From positions 7,306 to 71,305 of the forward strand of contig JAAXWS010000006.1 of assembly GCA_013334865.1 (NCBI GenBank): a DNA stretch of 64,000 bases, written 5' to 3'. Numbering within the stretch: position 1 is the stretch's first letter; the number at the start of each line of letters is the position of its first letter. A program made the translations under genes and the position numbers. Shown piece by piece: positions 1 through 13,500 of the stretch. This stretch comes from Chlorobiaceae bacterium. GTDB taxonomy: Bacteria; Bacteroidota; Chlorobiia; Chlorobiales; Chlorobiaceae. The notes beneath the pieces were generated by a model, which had not been told where the DNA came from, made no database searches, and saw nothing but the letters and a program-made list of their open reading frames with translations.

Positions 1-3000
1 CGCTCGTCAGGCTCCCCTGCGCGCTGTCCGTCACCGTCGTCGCCGCACCGTCGCTGCCGATACGGTTCACGCTGACCGCGTTCAAGGTCCCGATCGCCAG
101 GCCGTCCGACTCCGTGATGAACAGGCCGTCCGTTGACGTACCGCTGATCGAGGCCGAAAGCTTCGCCACGCTCGTCTCCAGATGGTTGCTTCCGGTGCCT
201 GCCGTGCCCGTCGTCACGATCCGCAGCTCGTCCGCCGTCACGTTCACCGTGTCGCTCGAACCCGAACCCGCGTCCGTGATCGTCGATGCCGACAAGCTCA
301 CGTCGCCCGTCGTCGTCAACGCGCCCAGCGCCATCGCGACTGTCGTTGCGAGGCGGATGTTCCCGCTGCCGGCCGACATCGTCGAACCGTCCGACATCAC
401 GAGCGACGCAGCTCGAAGGTCCAGCGTCCCGCCGGTGGTCGCGACGTCCGTCGTCGCCGACGTCGTCACCGCGCCGCCCGACACCACGCTGATGCTGCCC
501 GTGCCGCTCGACACGTCGGCGTTCAACGCCAGGGCTCCCGCGACGTCCAGCCGCACGTTCCCGCTGCCGCCCGCCGTGATTGCGCTGCCGGCCGTCACCG
601 TGCCGCCGCCGACCGTCAGGTCGCCTGCCGCCACCGTGACCACCACGGCGCCGCCACCGCTCGTCGCCAGGTCCTCCTGGCTCTTTGCCGTCGCCGTCAG
701 GCCGGCGTCGAGGGCCGTCGTGCCTACGCGCTGCACCGTCACCGTCACGCTGCCGACCGCAAGGCCGCTGGACTCGCTTACGAACATGCCGTCGCTGCCC
801 GCCTCGGCGCTCAGCGTCGACACGGCCGTGTTCAGGGCGTTCGAGCCGCTGCCGATGCCGCTGCCGGCGCTCAGCACCAGCCCGCCGGCCGTGATCAGGC
901 TCGAGCCGTCCAGGTCCGCGATGTCCGTGCCGGCGATGACCGCCACGTTGCCAGTGCCTGCCGTCACCGTCTCGATGGTCACGCTGCCCGACGCCGCTTC
1001 GATACGGATCGCGCCGTTCGTGCTCGCAACACTCTTGCCGTCCGACATCGTCACGTCGATTCCTGCAGACAGGCCGATCGTCTTCGCATCGCCGCTCGTC
1101 GCGACGTCCGCGTTCAGCAGCAGGTTGGAGCCGGCCTCGACGTTGATGCTGCCTGCCGAGGTGATGCCCGATTTCGCCGCGTCGGTGACTGTCGAGCCGA
1201 TCGAACCGGTCGAGATGATCCGGTTCACGCTGATCGACGAGGCGGTGCCAATCGTGAGGCTCGTCGATTCGGTGACATAGAGGCCACCGGTGCCCACGGT
1301 TGCCACCAGGGTCGCCGCTTCCGTCTCGAGCTGCTCGGCGACGCCGGAGGCATTGACGGCGCCGACACCGCCGTCCACGCGGGTTTCGATGCGAAGGTTG
1401 CCGGCGTAGATGTCCACGCCGCTGTCGTTGCCTGCATCGAGGATATTGCCGCCCGTACTGAAGAGGCTGACGTTGCCATTGCCCGAGGCGATGCTGGCAT
1501 CGAGCTGGCCGATCGTGATCTCCCCTCCGAGCTTCGTCGTGACGCCCGAGCCGTCAACCGAGCCGGTCATGAGCCGGATGTTGCCGCCATCGCTGTCCAT
1601 GAGCGTGCCCGTACTCATCACGATCGTAGAGTTCAGCCCTGCCGCCTGCACGTCGATCGTCCCGCCTGCGGTCTGCAGGTCTCCGGATGCGCCGTAGCTC
1701 TGGTTGCCGTCGGTCAGCACGCTGATGCTGCCGGTGCCGGAGGCCGTGACCGCCGCGTTGACCTTCAAGTCGCTGGAGACCGTAGCGTCCGCGCTGACGG
1801 TGAAGGCCCCCTGGGCCTGCGATGTAGTCACCAACCCGCTGGCCAGGTCGGCTCCAGCCTGGGTGGTGATGCTGATGACATTGCCGGTCGACGTTGCCGC
1901 GTAATTCGCATCGCCGTCGATGGCGGTGGCAAGGGCGCTGACCAGGTCGGCGGTTGTCGAGGAGGCACCGGCGGTGAAGCTGAAATCGGTGCCCGAGATG
2001 GTGACCGTGTAGCTCGCCCCGTTCAGGAGTTTCCACGCCGTGGCGTCGACCTTCATGGGATTGGTGCCGGACGGGTTGGAGACACTCGCCACGCCGAGAT
2101 TGATGGCCCTGGCGGTCAGGGTCAGGGTCGTCCCGGAGCCGCTGTAAGAAGCATCGGCCACCGCACTCGTGTCGGCGTTTATCGCATTTTTCAGCGCCGT
2201 AAGCACCGAAACGCTGGTCGCGGTTACCGTGACACCTCCGGACTGAGTCGTGCCGGGCTTGACGCTGTAGCTCGCGCTGTAACCGGCATCGCCGACCGTC
2301 AGCACATAGGTGCCGGACTCCGTCCACTGGACCGAAGAGAAGGAGAGTGTGTCGACCTGCTGCACGCCTGCGGCCGACGGGGTCGTAACGACGATCGTGC
2401 CGATGGAGCTCTGGACCGGGACGCGGGTGCTCTCGAGCAGGATGTTGCCCGAACTGCCCGCCGTGATCGCACTGTCGACCGTCAGGGTACCGGCATCCAC
2501 GACAGCGAAGTCGATGGCGACCGACCCGCCGCTGGCGGTGGTGATGCCCTGCATGGCGGTTTGTTCACCGAAGGAGAGCAACGCCACATCGGTCGACGTC
2601 GATGTCGACGCATCGGTGGCGACGCGGTTGACGGTGACGGCGGCGACATTGCCGACCGTCATGCCGGTGGACTCATTGAGGTAGACACCACCTGAGGTCA
2701 CGCTCTTTGCGGCGACGGTCGAGACCTCGAGTTCGAGGGCGTTGGTCCCGGCACCGACGCCGGTGGCTCCGTAGAGGCGGAGCTCGCTGGCGGTGACGTT
2801 GATGGACTGGGATGCGTCATACGCATCCGCGTCGGTGATCGCACCGCCCGCGTTGATGCTGACGACGCCGCCCGTGCCGGTGCCGGCGTCGACCTGTCCG
2901 AGCACGACGTTACTCGAGGCCATGACGCGGATGGCGCCGTTGTTGGCTTCGAGCGACGAGTCGGCCTGCATGGTGACGCTGCCGCCAGTCGCTTCCAGGT

Positions 3001-6000
3001 CGACGCTCTTGCCCGAGGCCTGGGCCTGGACCATCGAGACGTCGCTGCCGCTGCCGACGGTGATGGAACCGGAGGAGAGCAGGCTGATGTTGCCGCTGGC
3101 GGAGGTCACGTTGTCCAGGAGCGTCATGCTGCCAGCAGCCGTTTTGAGCAGGATGTTGCCGCTCGCGGTTCCTGTCGCCGTCGAGTTGATGGCGTCGGTC
3201 ACGGTGAGGGCGCCGCTGTCGACGACCACCGAAACGAGGCCTGAAGCGTCGGTCACGCCGCCGATCTTCATGGCGATCGGCACGGCGGCGACCTCGGGGT
3301 TGTCCTTGATCTCGAGCGCCGATGCGTTGATGACGAACACGCCGTGGGCTGCGCTGTCGCCGATGTTGTGCGCTTCGAGCTGCGCCACATCGGTCCTTAT
3401 GGGAGCCCCGTAACCGATGCCGGTAACGGCGTTCAGGGTCAGCGCCGCCGCAGAGCCGATGATGTTGGTGCCGTCACCCGTCAGGTTGTCGACGATGTTG
3501 GCGCCGGTGCTGATCACGGAGGCCGTGATGCCGGTTTCCAGGATGCTGAGGCTGATGGTGCCCGCCGCCTGCAGAGCGATCCTGCCGCTCGTGCCTGTCG
3601 AGATGACCTTCTCGCCGCTCGCCATGGTCAGCGCCCCGCCGGCGTTGATGGTGACCAGCCCGCCGTCGTAGGCGTCGCCGGTCGCCTCGGTGCCCGACAC
3701 GACGCTGCCGCCGAGGGTCACGTCGCCCGTCCCGCTCGTCAGGGTGACCGTGCTGGCGTTCCCGGAAGCCGTGACATCGATGCCGGCAGCCGTCGTGATC
3801 GCATCGTCGGCCGAAATAGTGACCCTCCTGACACCGGTCACGGCGGAGTTGATGAGCACATCCTTGCCCGTGCCGTTGGCGTCGATCGTGATCGAACCCG
3901 TACCCGTATGCGCAACACCGAGGGCGGAGGCGCCGTTGAGCAGGAGGTACGATGCATCGCTGACGCTCCCGGAGATCACGGTCACGCTTCCATCAACCGT
4001 CTTGAGCGAGAGGCTGCCGCTGCCGGCTTCGGCAAGTCGCCTGACCGAAACATCTCCGGAACTCACGGAGATGTCGAGGTTGCCCGACGTGGTGTTCTGC
4101 GCGTCGAGCATCCCGGTCTCGACCGAACCGAGCTTCACCCCGGTGACGCCCCTGGCCACCAGTTCGAGGCTCCGGACGGCTTCGCCCGAGAGGCCATCCA
4201 GGGTGTCGTCCACCTGTCCGATCGAGCCAGTCGCCGAATAGAGTTCGACGGAGTCGGCGACAATCATGTTGGCGATGTCGATGTTGCCGTAAGCGTCAAG
4301 CTTCAGCTTCTCGCCCGATGCGACGCGCAGGACGCTGTCGCTTGAGCGGTAATCGACGACGCTGATCGAGCCGCCGTAGATCACGACGTCGTCATAGAAG
4401 AGCGGCCGGCTCTCGTTGATCGCGCCGATGATGACCTGGTTGCTCGCCCCCGTTTCGGCATGGCCTGCACCGGCCCCGGAACCTTCCCAGCCAATTATGA
4501 TCTTCTGGAAGCCGTCGCCAAGGGCCTGCAGCTCGCTCGAATCGAGGTTGAGCACGGAGTTCGTCGCCGCTCCGTAGGGCGAACCGATGGCAATCTGCTC
4601 GGTATGGGTCGTCGGGCGGAGCGTGACCGTGCCGTTGCCCACGATGGTGCCGCTTGCCATCCCGAAGGAGATCTCGTCGGCCTCGATCAGTAGCGAGCCT
4701 CCGGTGCCGGTAATCCCGTTGGCCGTATCGGTATCCCCGTCAAGCCAGATGCTGCTGCCGGAGTCGAAATTGACCTGGCTGGCGCCGGTGATCAGAAGTT
4801 TGCCCCCGTTCAGCAGCGTCACGCCCTTGCTGAAGGTAACGCTTCCGGTCGCCGATATGCTCAGGTTGCCCGCGATGGCAACAGCTTCGTGGAAGATCAC
4901 GTCGCCGTTTGCCGTGATGCTCATGCCGGCAAGGTATTCGGTGGCAAGTTCGCCGAACTGGGAACCGCCGATTTCAACATAGAACTCGACATCGCCACCG
5001 TCATTCACCAGGGTCAGGGTATCGGCTATGTTGGCCACGGTATCGTCGCCGAAAAGCGTGAACGGCTGGCCCTCCTGGCCGTAGACCAGGTGGCCCGAAT
5101 CTGTCTTACGGGTCGCTGCCCCGTCGAGCCTTATCGAGTCGTTGATCGTCTCGCCTGAAACCCAGTCAGCATCGCCCGACATGGTGTAGGTATGGCCAGA
5201 GCCGAAGGTGACCATCGACTCGCCGACGAGATTCGCGCCCTGGTAGACCGTACCGGTCGAACCGTTTGCATACAGGGTCAGGGGATCCGTGAACGACAGG
5301 CTTCTCGCATTCTCAACGGGTCCGCTTGCGGCCGTAGTCAGGATGATCGGGGCGTTGCCTCCCTCCAGTCCGATGACGATCTCGGAGAATCCGTCGCCGA
5401 TATTGGCGATCTCGCTCTGCTTGATCTCGAGGGTCTGGGTATCGAGTACCGTCTGCTCCTCGACCAGATGGCTGCTCGAGGTCAGGTGCATGTCGCCGAG
5501 TACGATCGCGGCGTTCGGGTCGAGTGGCCTGATGGTCAGCACAGCATCGGCACTGCGAACCATGTCGCTGATCTGCAGCTGGTTGGTAGCGATCAGGATA
5601 TCCTCGCCTGCCGCATCGATGGCCGCGCTGATGGTTTGGGTTCCGGAAAGCGACACAACGCCCGTCGTCCCGCCCTTGGAACCGGTCGTGTCACTGTCCT
5701 TGCCCACCGAGACGCTCGAAGTGGCGATGACGGAAACCGTCGCCTTCGAACTGCTGGAGGCGTTAACCTCCTCGGCATCGATGTAGATCGACAGCGGGCT
5801 GTAGTCGAAGCCCGGCAGCTTCTGGCCGATGGCGCCGCTTGCCTGCAGGGTCATGTTGCCACCGGTGGTCTGCAGGTAGGCCCCGCCAGCCGACCTGAGC
5901 AGGGTCGTGCCGTTGGTCAGGCCGTGGAGGCTCGATTCCGCAGCGGTGAGGTTGGCAGCCGTCACCGCACCGGTCGACACGTCGACCGCGTAGCGTCCGT

Positions 6001-7560
6001 TGACCAGTGCCCAATCGAGGTCCGTATCAAACGAGCTGCCTTCGGTCCGCCACAAGGAAGCCGCGGAATCGACCAGGATGGAACCACTGAGCGCCTTCAG
6101 CACGATATCGCCCGTCGTGCCCGACGCCGCCTTCACGCGGATACCGGACTTGAGCAGGATGTCGCCGGACTCCGCGGTCAGGGAGACCGCTCCGCCGTCC
6201 GTCGAGATGCCCGCCCCCTCGTTGTCCGCAGTGTTGCCTCCGAGGGTGATGGCGCCGCTGCCCGCATAGAGGGTGACCGATCCCGAGGTCGTCGAGATGC
6301 CGCTGCCCCCGTTTTCGAGCACATCGATGTAGCCGGAGAGCGTCCTGATCGAGACGTTCCCCGCCACGGTCTGGTTCACCTTGCTGACGATGATCGTGTC
6401 GGCCTCTTCGATGAAGACTCCAGCCGAAGAGCTGTTCGTCACGTCGATCGTATTCACTTTGGTCTCGATCGCGTTGGAACTGGTGCCGAAGCCGCTCGAA
6501 GCCACCACCAGCGTCGCGTTCGGGGCGTAGATGTCGACATTGCCGTCCTGGGTGGCGGTTACCGCCCCGGCGGTGATCGTGAAGTTCCCCGCATTGGTGG
6601 TCCGCACCGACCCGAGCGTCACCGTGCCGTCCGCATCCATCGTCACCTGGCCGGCACCGGCATCGAGCACCGTCCCCAGTCCCATGGTGATGCCGCCGGT
6701 CCCTGCGTCGAGTAAAAGGGCTCCGTTGCCCGTGGTGACATCGCCGGTATCGGCGAACGAGATCCCCGCTCCAGCATTCAGGGTTACGGTGCCACCGGAC
6801 GAAGACACGGTATTGTTCAGGGTCAGGCCTCCTGACGTTGTCTTGATGGTGACGGCCTTGCCGCTGCCGGCATTGATGGCCGCGTTCACGGTCGTTGCCC
6901 CGCCGGCCTGGACGAACACCGTATCATGCCCGGTGCTCGTCAGCGTGTCGATGGTCAGTCCGTTTGATTCGTAGACGGTGATAGCTCCTGAAGCCGTTAC
7001 GTCGAGGGTGTCGACCTCCATCGTGCTGTCGGTCCAGCCCGATCCCCATGCGGCACGGCCACCGAGAATGACGTCGCCTGACGAGGTGATCGAGACATCT
7101 CCGCCCGAAGAGAGGTTCTTGATGGTCACGCTGCCACCGGCCACGATGTGGATGTTGCCGACCGTGCCGGTGATGGAGCTGATCGTGACGCTTCCGTCAG
7201 CGACGATATCGATATCACCACCGTTCATTGACAGGCTCGAGATGGTCAGGTCCGCCACGTCGTCCCCCGGAGCCTCCTGCTTGATGGTCAGGTCGCTGCC
7301 GGCAGGGGTATCGAGGTCGAGGACCATGGCACTGACCTGGGAGGTCAGGCTCAGGTCGCCTCCGGCCGTGACGTTAAGGGAGCTCGCCTTCACCAGGCCA
7401 CCCAGCGTCAGGCTCCCGCCTGCGGTCAGGGTGATCGAACCGGTGTTGACATCGAGGTCCGAAACCACGACGAGGGAGTTGTGCGCCGAAAGGGTGATCG
7501 CATCGCCCGAGTGTGTCGGCAGGCTGACCACCGTCAGGCTTCCCCCGGTCGACGTGAGGC
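1..7560 (-). repeat. FHA-like beta-strand repeats of the giant protein
   Basis: This stretch is made of short strands (GNIxL, GSVTI, AGGxI) with a recurring larger unit: LRLxTxxGxGT, NxLxTxVxxLxA, GLFVxESxGLxIG and VxRV. Copies of the last motif sit near 100, 800, 1290, 2680, 6420 and 6960, with others near 11560 and 13590. A second unit ending in LxALGDGFxxIxIG occurs near 4540, 5380 and 25420. Such repeats are typical of right-handed beta-helix adhesins related to filamentous haemagglutinin. The array continues past the left edge. Confidence 0.7.
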
Positions 7561-10500
7561 TGTAGGGGCCCGCGGCACGGTCCGGGACGACAAGGACGAA
7601 ATCACCCGACTTCGTGATGGTTGCGCTGGCGTCCGCGGCATAGGCGCTGACGGTAAAGGCCGTATTGGCCGCCGTAGCGGTCAGGGTGAGGGTCCTGCCA
7701 CTCACGGATGCGGTAACCACACTTGAAGCATCCAGCAGATAATCAAGGGCGCCGAGCACCGATCCAGAATTCGCACTTACAGCCCCATAACCGGTTACCG
7801 ACGTGCCCGGCTTGACGCTGTAGGTCGTGCCGTTGATGAGCACAGCATAGGTTGTGCTGGAGGACCAGGAGTCCGCGAAGGTGACCGTGCTCACCTGGGC
7901 AGCACTTGCAGAGCCGGCAGCCGTATCGGCCGTCGCTCCGCTATCGATCACCCCGCCGGTAACATCTTGCGTACCGGTGAACGACACCGAAACATTGCTG
8001 ACCTCGAACGCCTTGTTGTCTGTCACCGCGTCGATCGTCAAGGTCCTGTTTGTATCATTTGCCGTAACGGTGATATCCGTCTGCCTGTCGGCCACTGCGT
8101 TCTCGCCTGCAGCTATATAGGTTGCTAGCGTACTGAGGACGGACCCCCAGGTAGTGCCAACATCACCCGATCCGATGGTCACGCTATATGTGCGTGTTTG
8201 ACCCATCGTGACCGAGAATCGCGTCCCGTTCGAGAGGCTGAAGTCGTCTCCGACCGTGGTGTCGTCCATGAAGCTGACGACCGACTTCTGTTTGGCATTC
8301 GCGCCGGCCGCAGTATCAGGCTGTGCGCCGTTCTGCGAAACCGCGCTTTCCGCGCTTACCAAAACGCTGCTGACCGTGAACGGCGTATTCGCATCTTCCG
8401 CCGTCAGGGTCAACGTCTTGTTCGTACTGTTGGACGTTACGGCAATGTTTTCCCCCGCTTCGATCAGGGTGTCAAGCGCCCCGAGGACACCAGACCAGTT
8501 ACTTGTGACGGTTGTCGACTGCACGGTAGCGGAAACTCCGGTGGCGGCCGTTTGCGAATTAATTTCACTCGCGAGGCCGGCAAACACCATGGCAAGTGAA
8601 TCGCCGGTCTGGGTCGTCGTAACGGAACCACTGGCCAGGTCGGTGTTATTCAGCGCCTTGATGCTGATGATGTTGCCGCTTGCAGAAGCAACATAGCCAC
8701 TATTACCGTCTATGGCGGATGTAAGGGTTGTGACCAGATCGCCTATCGTCGAGGTGGCTCCGGCCACGAAGGCAAAATTGGTACCTGAAATAGCGATCTT
8801 ATAGGTCGCTCCGCTTTGGAGAGTCCAACCGGAAACATCGACCTGCATTGGGTCGGTGCCGGCCGGATTGGTTACGGACGCCTTTCCGAGAACGGTATAG
8901 TTCGCTGTTGAGCTGCCGAAAGAGAGCGAATAGTTTGCCCCCGATACCAGCGTAAGGCCTGAAAGGTCGATATAGCAGCCGGCGTTAGTTCCTGTTGGCG
9001 AGGTCTTGACATTATCCACTGCCGCGCCGTCGATCGCGATGGAAATGGCATCACCAGCCGTCAGGCCGGTGAAATAGATCCTGTCGTTACTGCCCGTGTG
9101 CACGCTATAGAGGGCATTCCCGACTACCACACCGTATGTCGTCCCCGACGCGACGCTTCCGTCGAAGTTGACCGTACTGACTTGATAAGCACTGGCGGAT
9201 GCCTGCGTCGTCAGGACGATCGGTGTCGAGCCCAGGCTGGTTAGCGGAGTAACGGCCACGCCGGTCACGACGAACGGGGTGTTGCTGGTATCCGCAGTCA
9301 TGACGAGACGGTGTGAAGACTCCTCGACGGTTTCCACATCGATCGCATCGCTGCTGTTCGTGCTGGCCATTGTGACGGTCGCCGTGCTGGCGCCCGAATC
9401 GATCCAGATCTGGCTGCCGGACGCACGTACCGTCCTGACCGTGTTCGCACCGTCAATAAGCGCCGACATAAGCGACGCCAGCCCTGCGGCGCGCACCTCC
9501 GCGGATTCGGTCGCCGCTGCGATGTAGGAGACCTGTTTGGTGGAGTCTCCTGAAATGGTGAAGGTATAGGTGGCTCCAGTGGCCGCCACCACTCCGCTCA
9601 GGTCGACCATACGCGCAACGCGGGTGGTAATAGCTTCACCCTGTTTGATCATCGCCTTGAGGGCGGCGTTCGCCGTCTGCCAGGTCGTCACGGTCGCGGT
9701 AGTCGTTGATGCTCCGTAGGAGGTAGCATCAATCACTGTTGCCAACTGGGTCGCTACGGTCGAGAGGGTATTGCCTGACTGGACCGTGTAGGTGATGGCG
9801 CTGCCGTTGCCGATGGTCACCGAGTAGACCCTGCCCGCGGTGGGCGTAGTCCCGGTCAGGCTGATCCGCTGGCCGCCGTTCCCGCTCGGGGTCACGGTGA
9901 TCCTTCCGGCATCAGACGTATCCTGCAATACCTGAATCGAGGAGGTGATAGTGTCGGTCAGCGAACTGCCACCACTCACGGTTATTGTAGTCCCGCTGAC
10001 GGTTGCCGAAAGATTGGTGTCGGCTTCGATGAGATCCCTCAACGAAGAGGCTAATGACTCTTTGGTATCGGAGGCACCTGCCGTTACAGAGAACGACTTG
10101 CTGCCTGTGGAGAAGCTGACCGTGTAGCGTGCACCGGTATGTGCCGTGATCCCTGACATATCAAGCGTGCGCCCCTGAGTCGTCGTTACGGAACCGTTGG
10201 ACAGGTCAGCGCCCCCCTCCTGGGTTATGCTGATCACATTGCCGGTCGAGGTTGCCGCATAGTTTGCATCCCCATCGATGGCAGCCGTAAGGGCTGCGAC
10301 CAGGGCTGCGGTGACAGAGCCGGAGCCGGCCGTGAAGGTGAAGTTGTTGCCCGAAATGGAAATCGTATAGCTTGCGCCGTTGCTGAGGGTCCAGTTGGAA
10401 GCGTCAACCCGCATGTGGTTGGGAGTCGACGGATCGGTAACGGTCGCCGTCCCGAGGCTTTCGGCAACAGTACTGCTGGCGCTGATCGATCCGTAACTCG

Positions 10501-13500
10501 CTGTAGCCGCCAACTCCAGGACCGTGGCGTCGATAACCTGGCTGTCGGCGCCGGTTACCCAGACATTCTCGTTGTCGCCGCTCTCGACGCTGTAGTCGTG
10601 GCCGTTCACGATCACGCTGTAACGCGTATCGGCAGCAATCGTGGTCAGCGTCTGTGAGAATGCCGCCGTGCTGACCTGGGCGACCGAGGTACCGGGAGAG
10701 ACCGTCGGAACCGTTCCGTCGTTGTCGATTGCCTGGGTTGAAAGGTCCGTGCTGAAGGGCTCGGTTACGGAGGCGGAGACCGTGAAAGCGGTGTTTGCCT
10801 GCACAGCTTCGAGGTATAGTGTCCCGAGGCCTGAGTCGACGGATCCCGTGAGCACCCCGGCTGCATCGATCAGGGAATCCAGGGAATTCAGGATCGAGGT
10901 GATCGTATCCGATGCCTCGGCAAGTTTCGAATAGGATGTCCCATTCACGGTGACCCTATAAGTCGCTCCGCTCGTGACTGCCGTATCAAAGCTTACATGG
11001 CTCTGTTGCTTGATGGCCGATCCGGCTGGTGTCGATGTCCCTGTGGTTGGCTGCGTGACCCCTCCGCCGCTGGCGTTGCGGACATTCGTGTCGCTGAGCG
11101 TGCGGCCCTGGGTTGTCGCCGAATAGGCGGAGGAGACGCGGATCTCGACTTCGTCCGTCATCCCCTTGTCGCCGCTGTACATCAGTCGCTTCGGGATGGT
11201 GAAGTAGTTGGAGCTCGTGGACGGTACGATGATGGTGACGTTCTTACCGTAGAGGTCGGCCGACTCCTGGTCGTAGCTTTCACTGATCAGGTTGCCGTTG
11301 GCGTCCGTGATACGGGCGGCCAATTCCTTGACGTTGCCGGTCGCCTCGACGGTGATGCTGCCATACTGCTTGTTGGCGCCCGCGTTGACTGCCGCCTCGA
11401 TGAGGTCGATAAACACATCCCCACCAACCCGTAAGGTGATGTCCTTGCCGTTTGCGTCCACGTCGTTGCGGATCTCACGGACATAGGTGGTCCCGCCGGT
11501 GTAGATGTCGATCTTGCCGTTGTGGGCCACCACCGAGTCGAGCGTTATACCGTCGGATTCGTTGACGACGATATCCCCCGATGAGGTCGAACTGGCGGTC
11601 AGGCTTGCAAGCAGGGTATTCAGGCCGATCGCGCCGGTCGCCGTAACATCCATGTGGTCGCCGATGAAGACCGAAGCGCCGTCGGTCGACACGGAGGCTG
11701 CCGTGACCAGGATGTCCCCGCCGCTCGACGCATTGGCGCTTACGATGCCGGCCTGGACGGTCAGGGTGCCCTCCACATGCATCTCGACGTTCGCCGCCGG
11801 GTCGAACCCGGTGAGACCGCCGACGAATCCGGAGAGCGTGAGGTTGCTCACCCCGGACCCAGCCGTCTTCAGGTCGATGTAGATGTCCCTCAGGGCGCGC
11901 AGCTCGAAGTTCGTTGCTGGCAGCGAGGTGGTCTGGATGTTGATGTAGCCGGTATTTTGGGTACCCTGGTTCTCGGAAACGGTATCGAGGATGTCCCCGT
12001 CGCCGTTCAGGTCGGTGCCGCGCAGGGCCTCCTTGTAGCTGTCGGCAACATCACCGTCACCGTTCAGGTCGAAGCCGACGAAGGTCGCTTCGTTAAAGGT
12101 ATCGGAGATATCACCGTCACCGTTCAGGTCGCGTGCTGTTCCGAACCTGGTGGCAATATCACTTTCAAGTACACTCGTATCCGTCTTGTCGCCGTCACCG
12201 TTCAGATCCCGGCCAAGAATCACCTCGCTCCATGAATCTGCATAATCGCCATCTTTGTTCAAATCGCCAGCACCGTAGATGTCCCATTCGATAACGATAT
12301 CGCTGATGTCGCCGTCCCTGTTGAAATCGACCCGATTCTCGTAGATGGAGTCGGTCTTGTCGCCGTCGCCGTTCAAGTCCCGGTTCAGACTCACCTCGGA
12401 CACAAGGCCGCCGATAGAGCCGTTCCCGTCCAGGTCGAAACCGAGGTAATTGGATTCGACGTACTGGTCCGATTTATCACCGTCACCGTTCAGGTCCCTG
12501 TTCAGGCTTGCCTCGGTGACCGTGTCGTTGGTATCTCCGTCGCCGTTCAGGTCGCCCCACTCCCCGAAAGTACCGGCATAACTGCCGTCATGGTTCATGT
12601 CGATTCCAACCTGCATCTCCACGACGGAATCCAGCAGGTCGCCGTCGCTGTTGAGGTCGCTGCCACGGGTAAGGGACGTGGCTCCACGGGCCGTGATCGC
12701 CAGGGTGCCGATGCTGTCTCCAACGCCGACAACAAACGCCTTGGTTGTATTGTCGATGTGACCGGCGAGGATCTGGCCGCTGACTACCACGTCCTGGCCG
12801 CTGACCAGTTCGAGTCGGTCGCCCGCCGTGAGGGTGCCGGTGACCGACAGGATGCCGCCGGTCTCGAGGATGAGAACGTTCGCTGAGAGGGTGTCGGGCA
12901 GCTTCTCGGTCACCGTCCCCTTGTTCTTGAACGTGCCATCTGCGTTGTAGTTGGGAACGCCGAAGCTGAAGGTTCGGCCCGCACGGTACTCCATCCACGC
13001 ATCGGCATTGAAGAACTTGTAGAGCTTCACGTCGTCATGCGCAGCGAAAGCCACGCCGCCGTTGTGGACAAGCGAGTCGCTGCCACAAGAATACGTGTCG
13101 ACAGTGAATGCTGTGTTCGACGTCCTGGCTGTCAGAGTCAGGGTAGTACCGTTGTAGGATGCATTAACCGTCCTGCTTGAATCAGCGTTGATCTGCCCGG
13201 TCAATGCAGCAAGGACCGAGGAGCTGGTCGCAGCGACCGTACTGCCGCCGTACTGCGTCGTACCCGGGGTTACGCTGTAGGATATTCCTCCCACCGTGAC
13301 CAGATAAGTGCGGGATTCAGACCAGGTGACCGAGGCAAAGGAGAGCGAGGATACCTGGCTCACTCCGCTGGTAGGTGCTGTTGTCGTCGTGACAGGGATC
13401 GCGCTCCAGCTCGTCGGCTTGTCGACGGTGACCGATGCCCCGGTGCTGGTGAGGCGGAGCATGTCGCCGCGCACCTGACCGTCCGCTCCGACGCGCAGCT

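Noticed and set aside
182-2695. Plus-strand open frame of 837 codons
   Set aside because: It lies antisense to the giant gene, and its Arg/Ala/His/Asp-rich translation is what GC-rich codons of the other strand produce. No start signal or motif is present.
11965-12675. CRISPR-like periodic DNA repeat
   Set aside because: Period and repeat words are explained by coding for DxNxDGD loops in frame, and the spacers are also conserved as protein.
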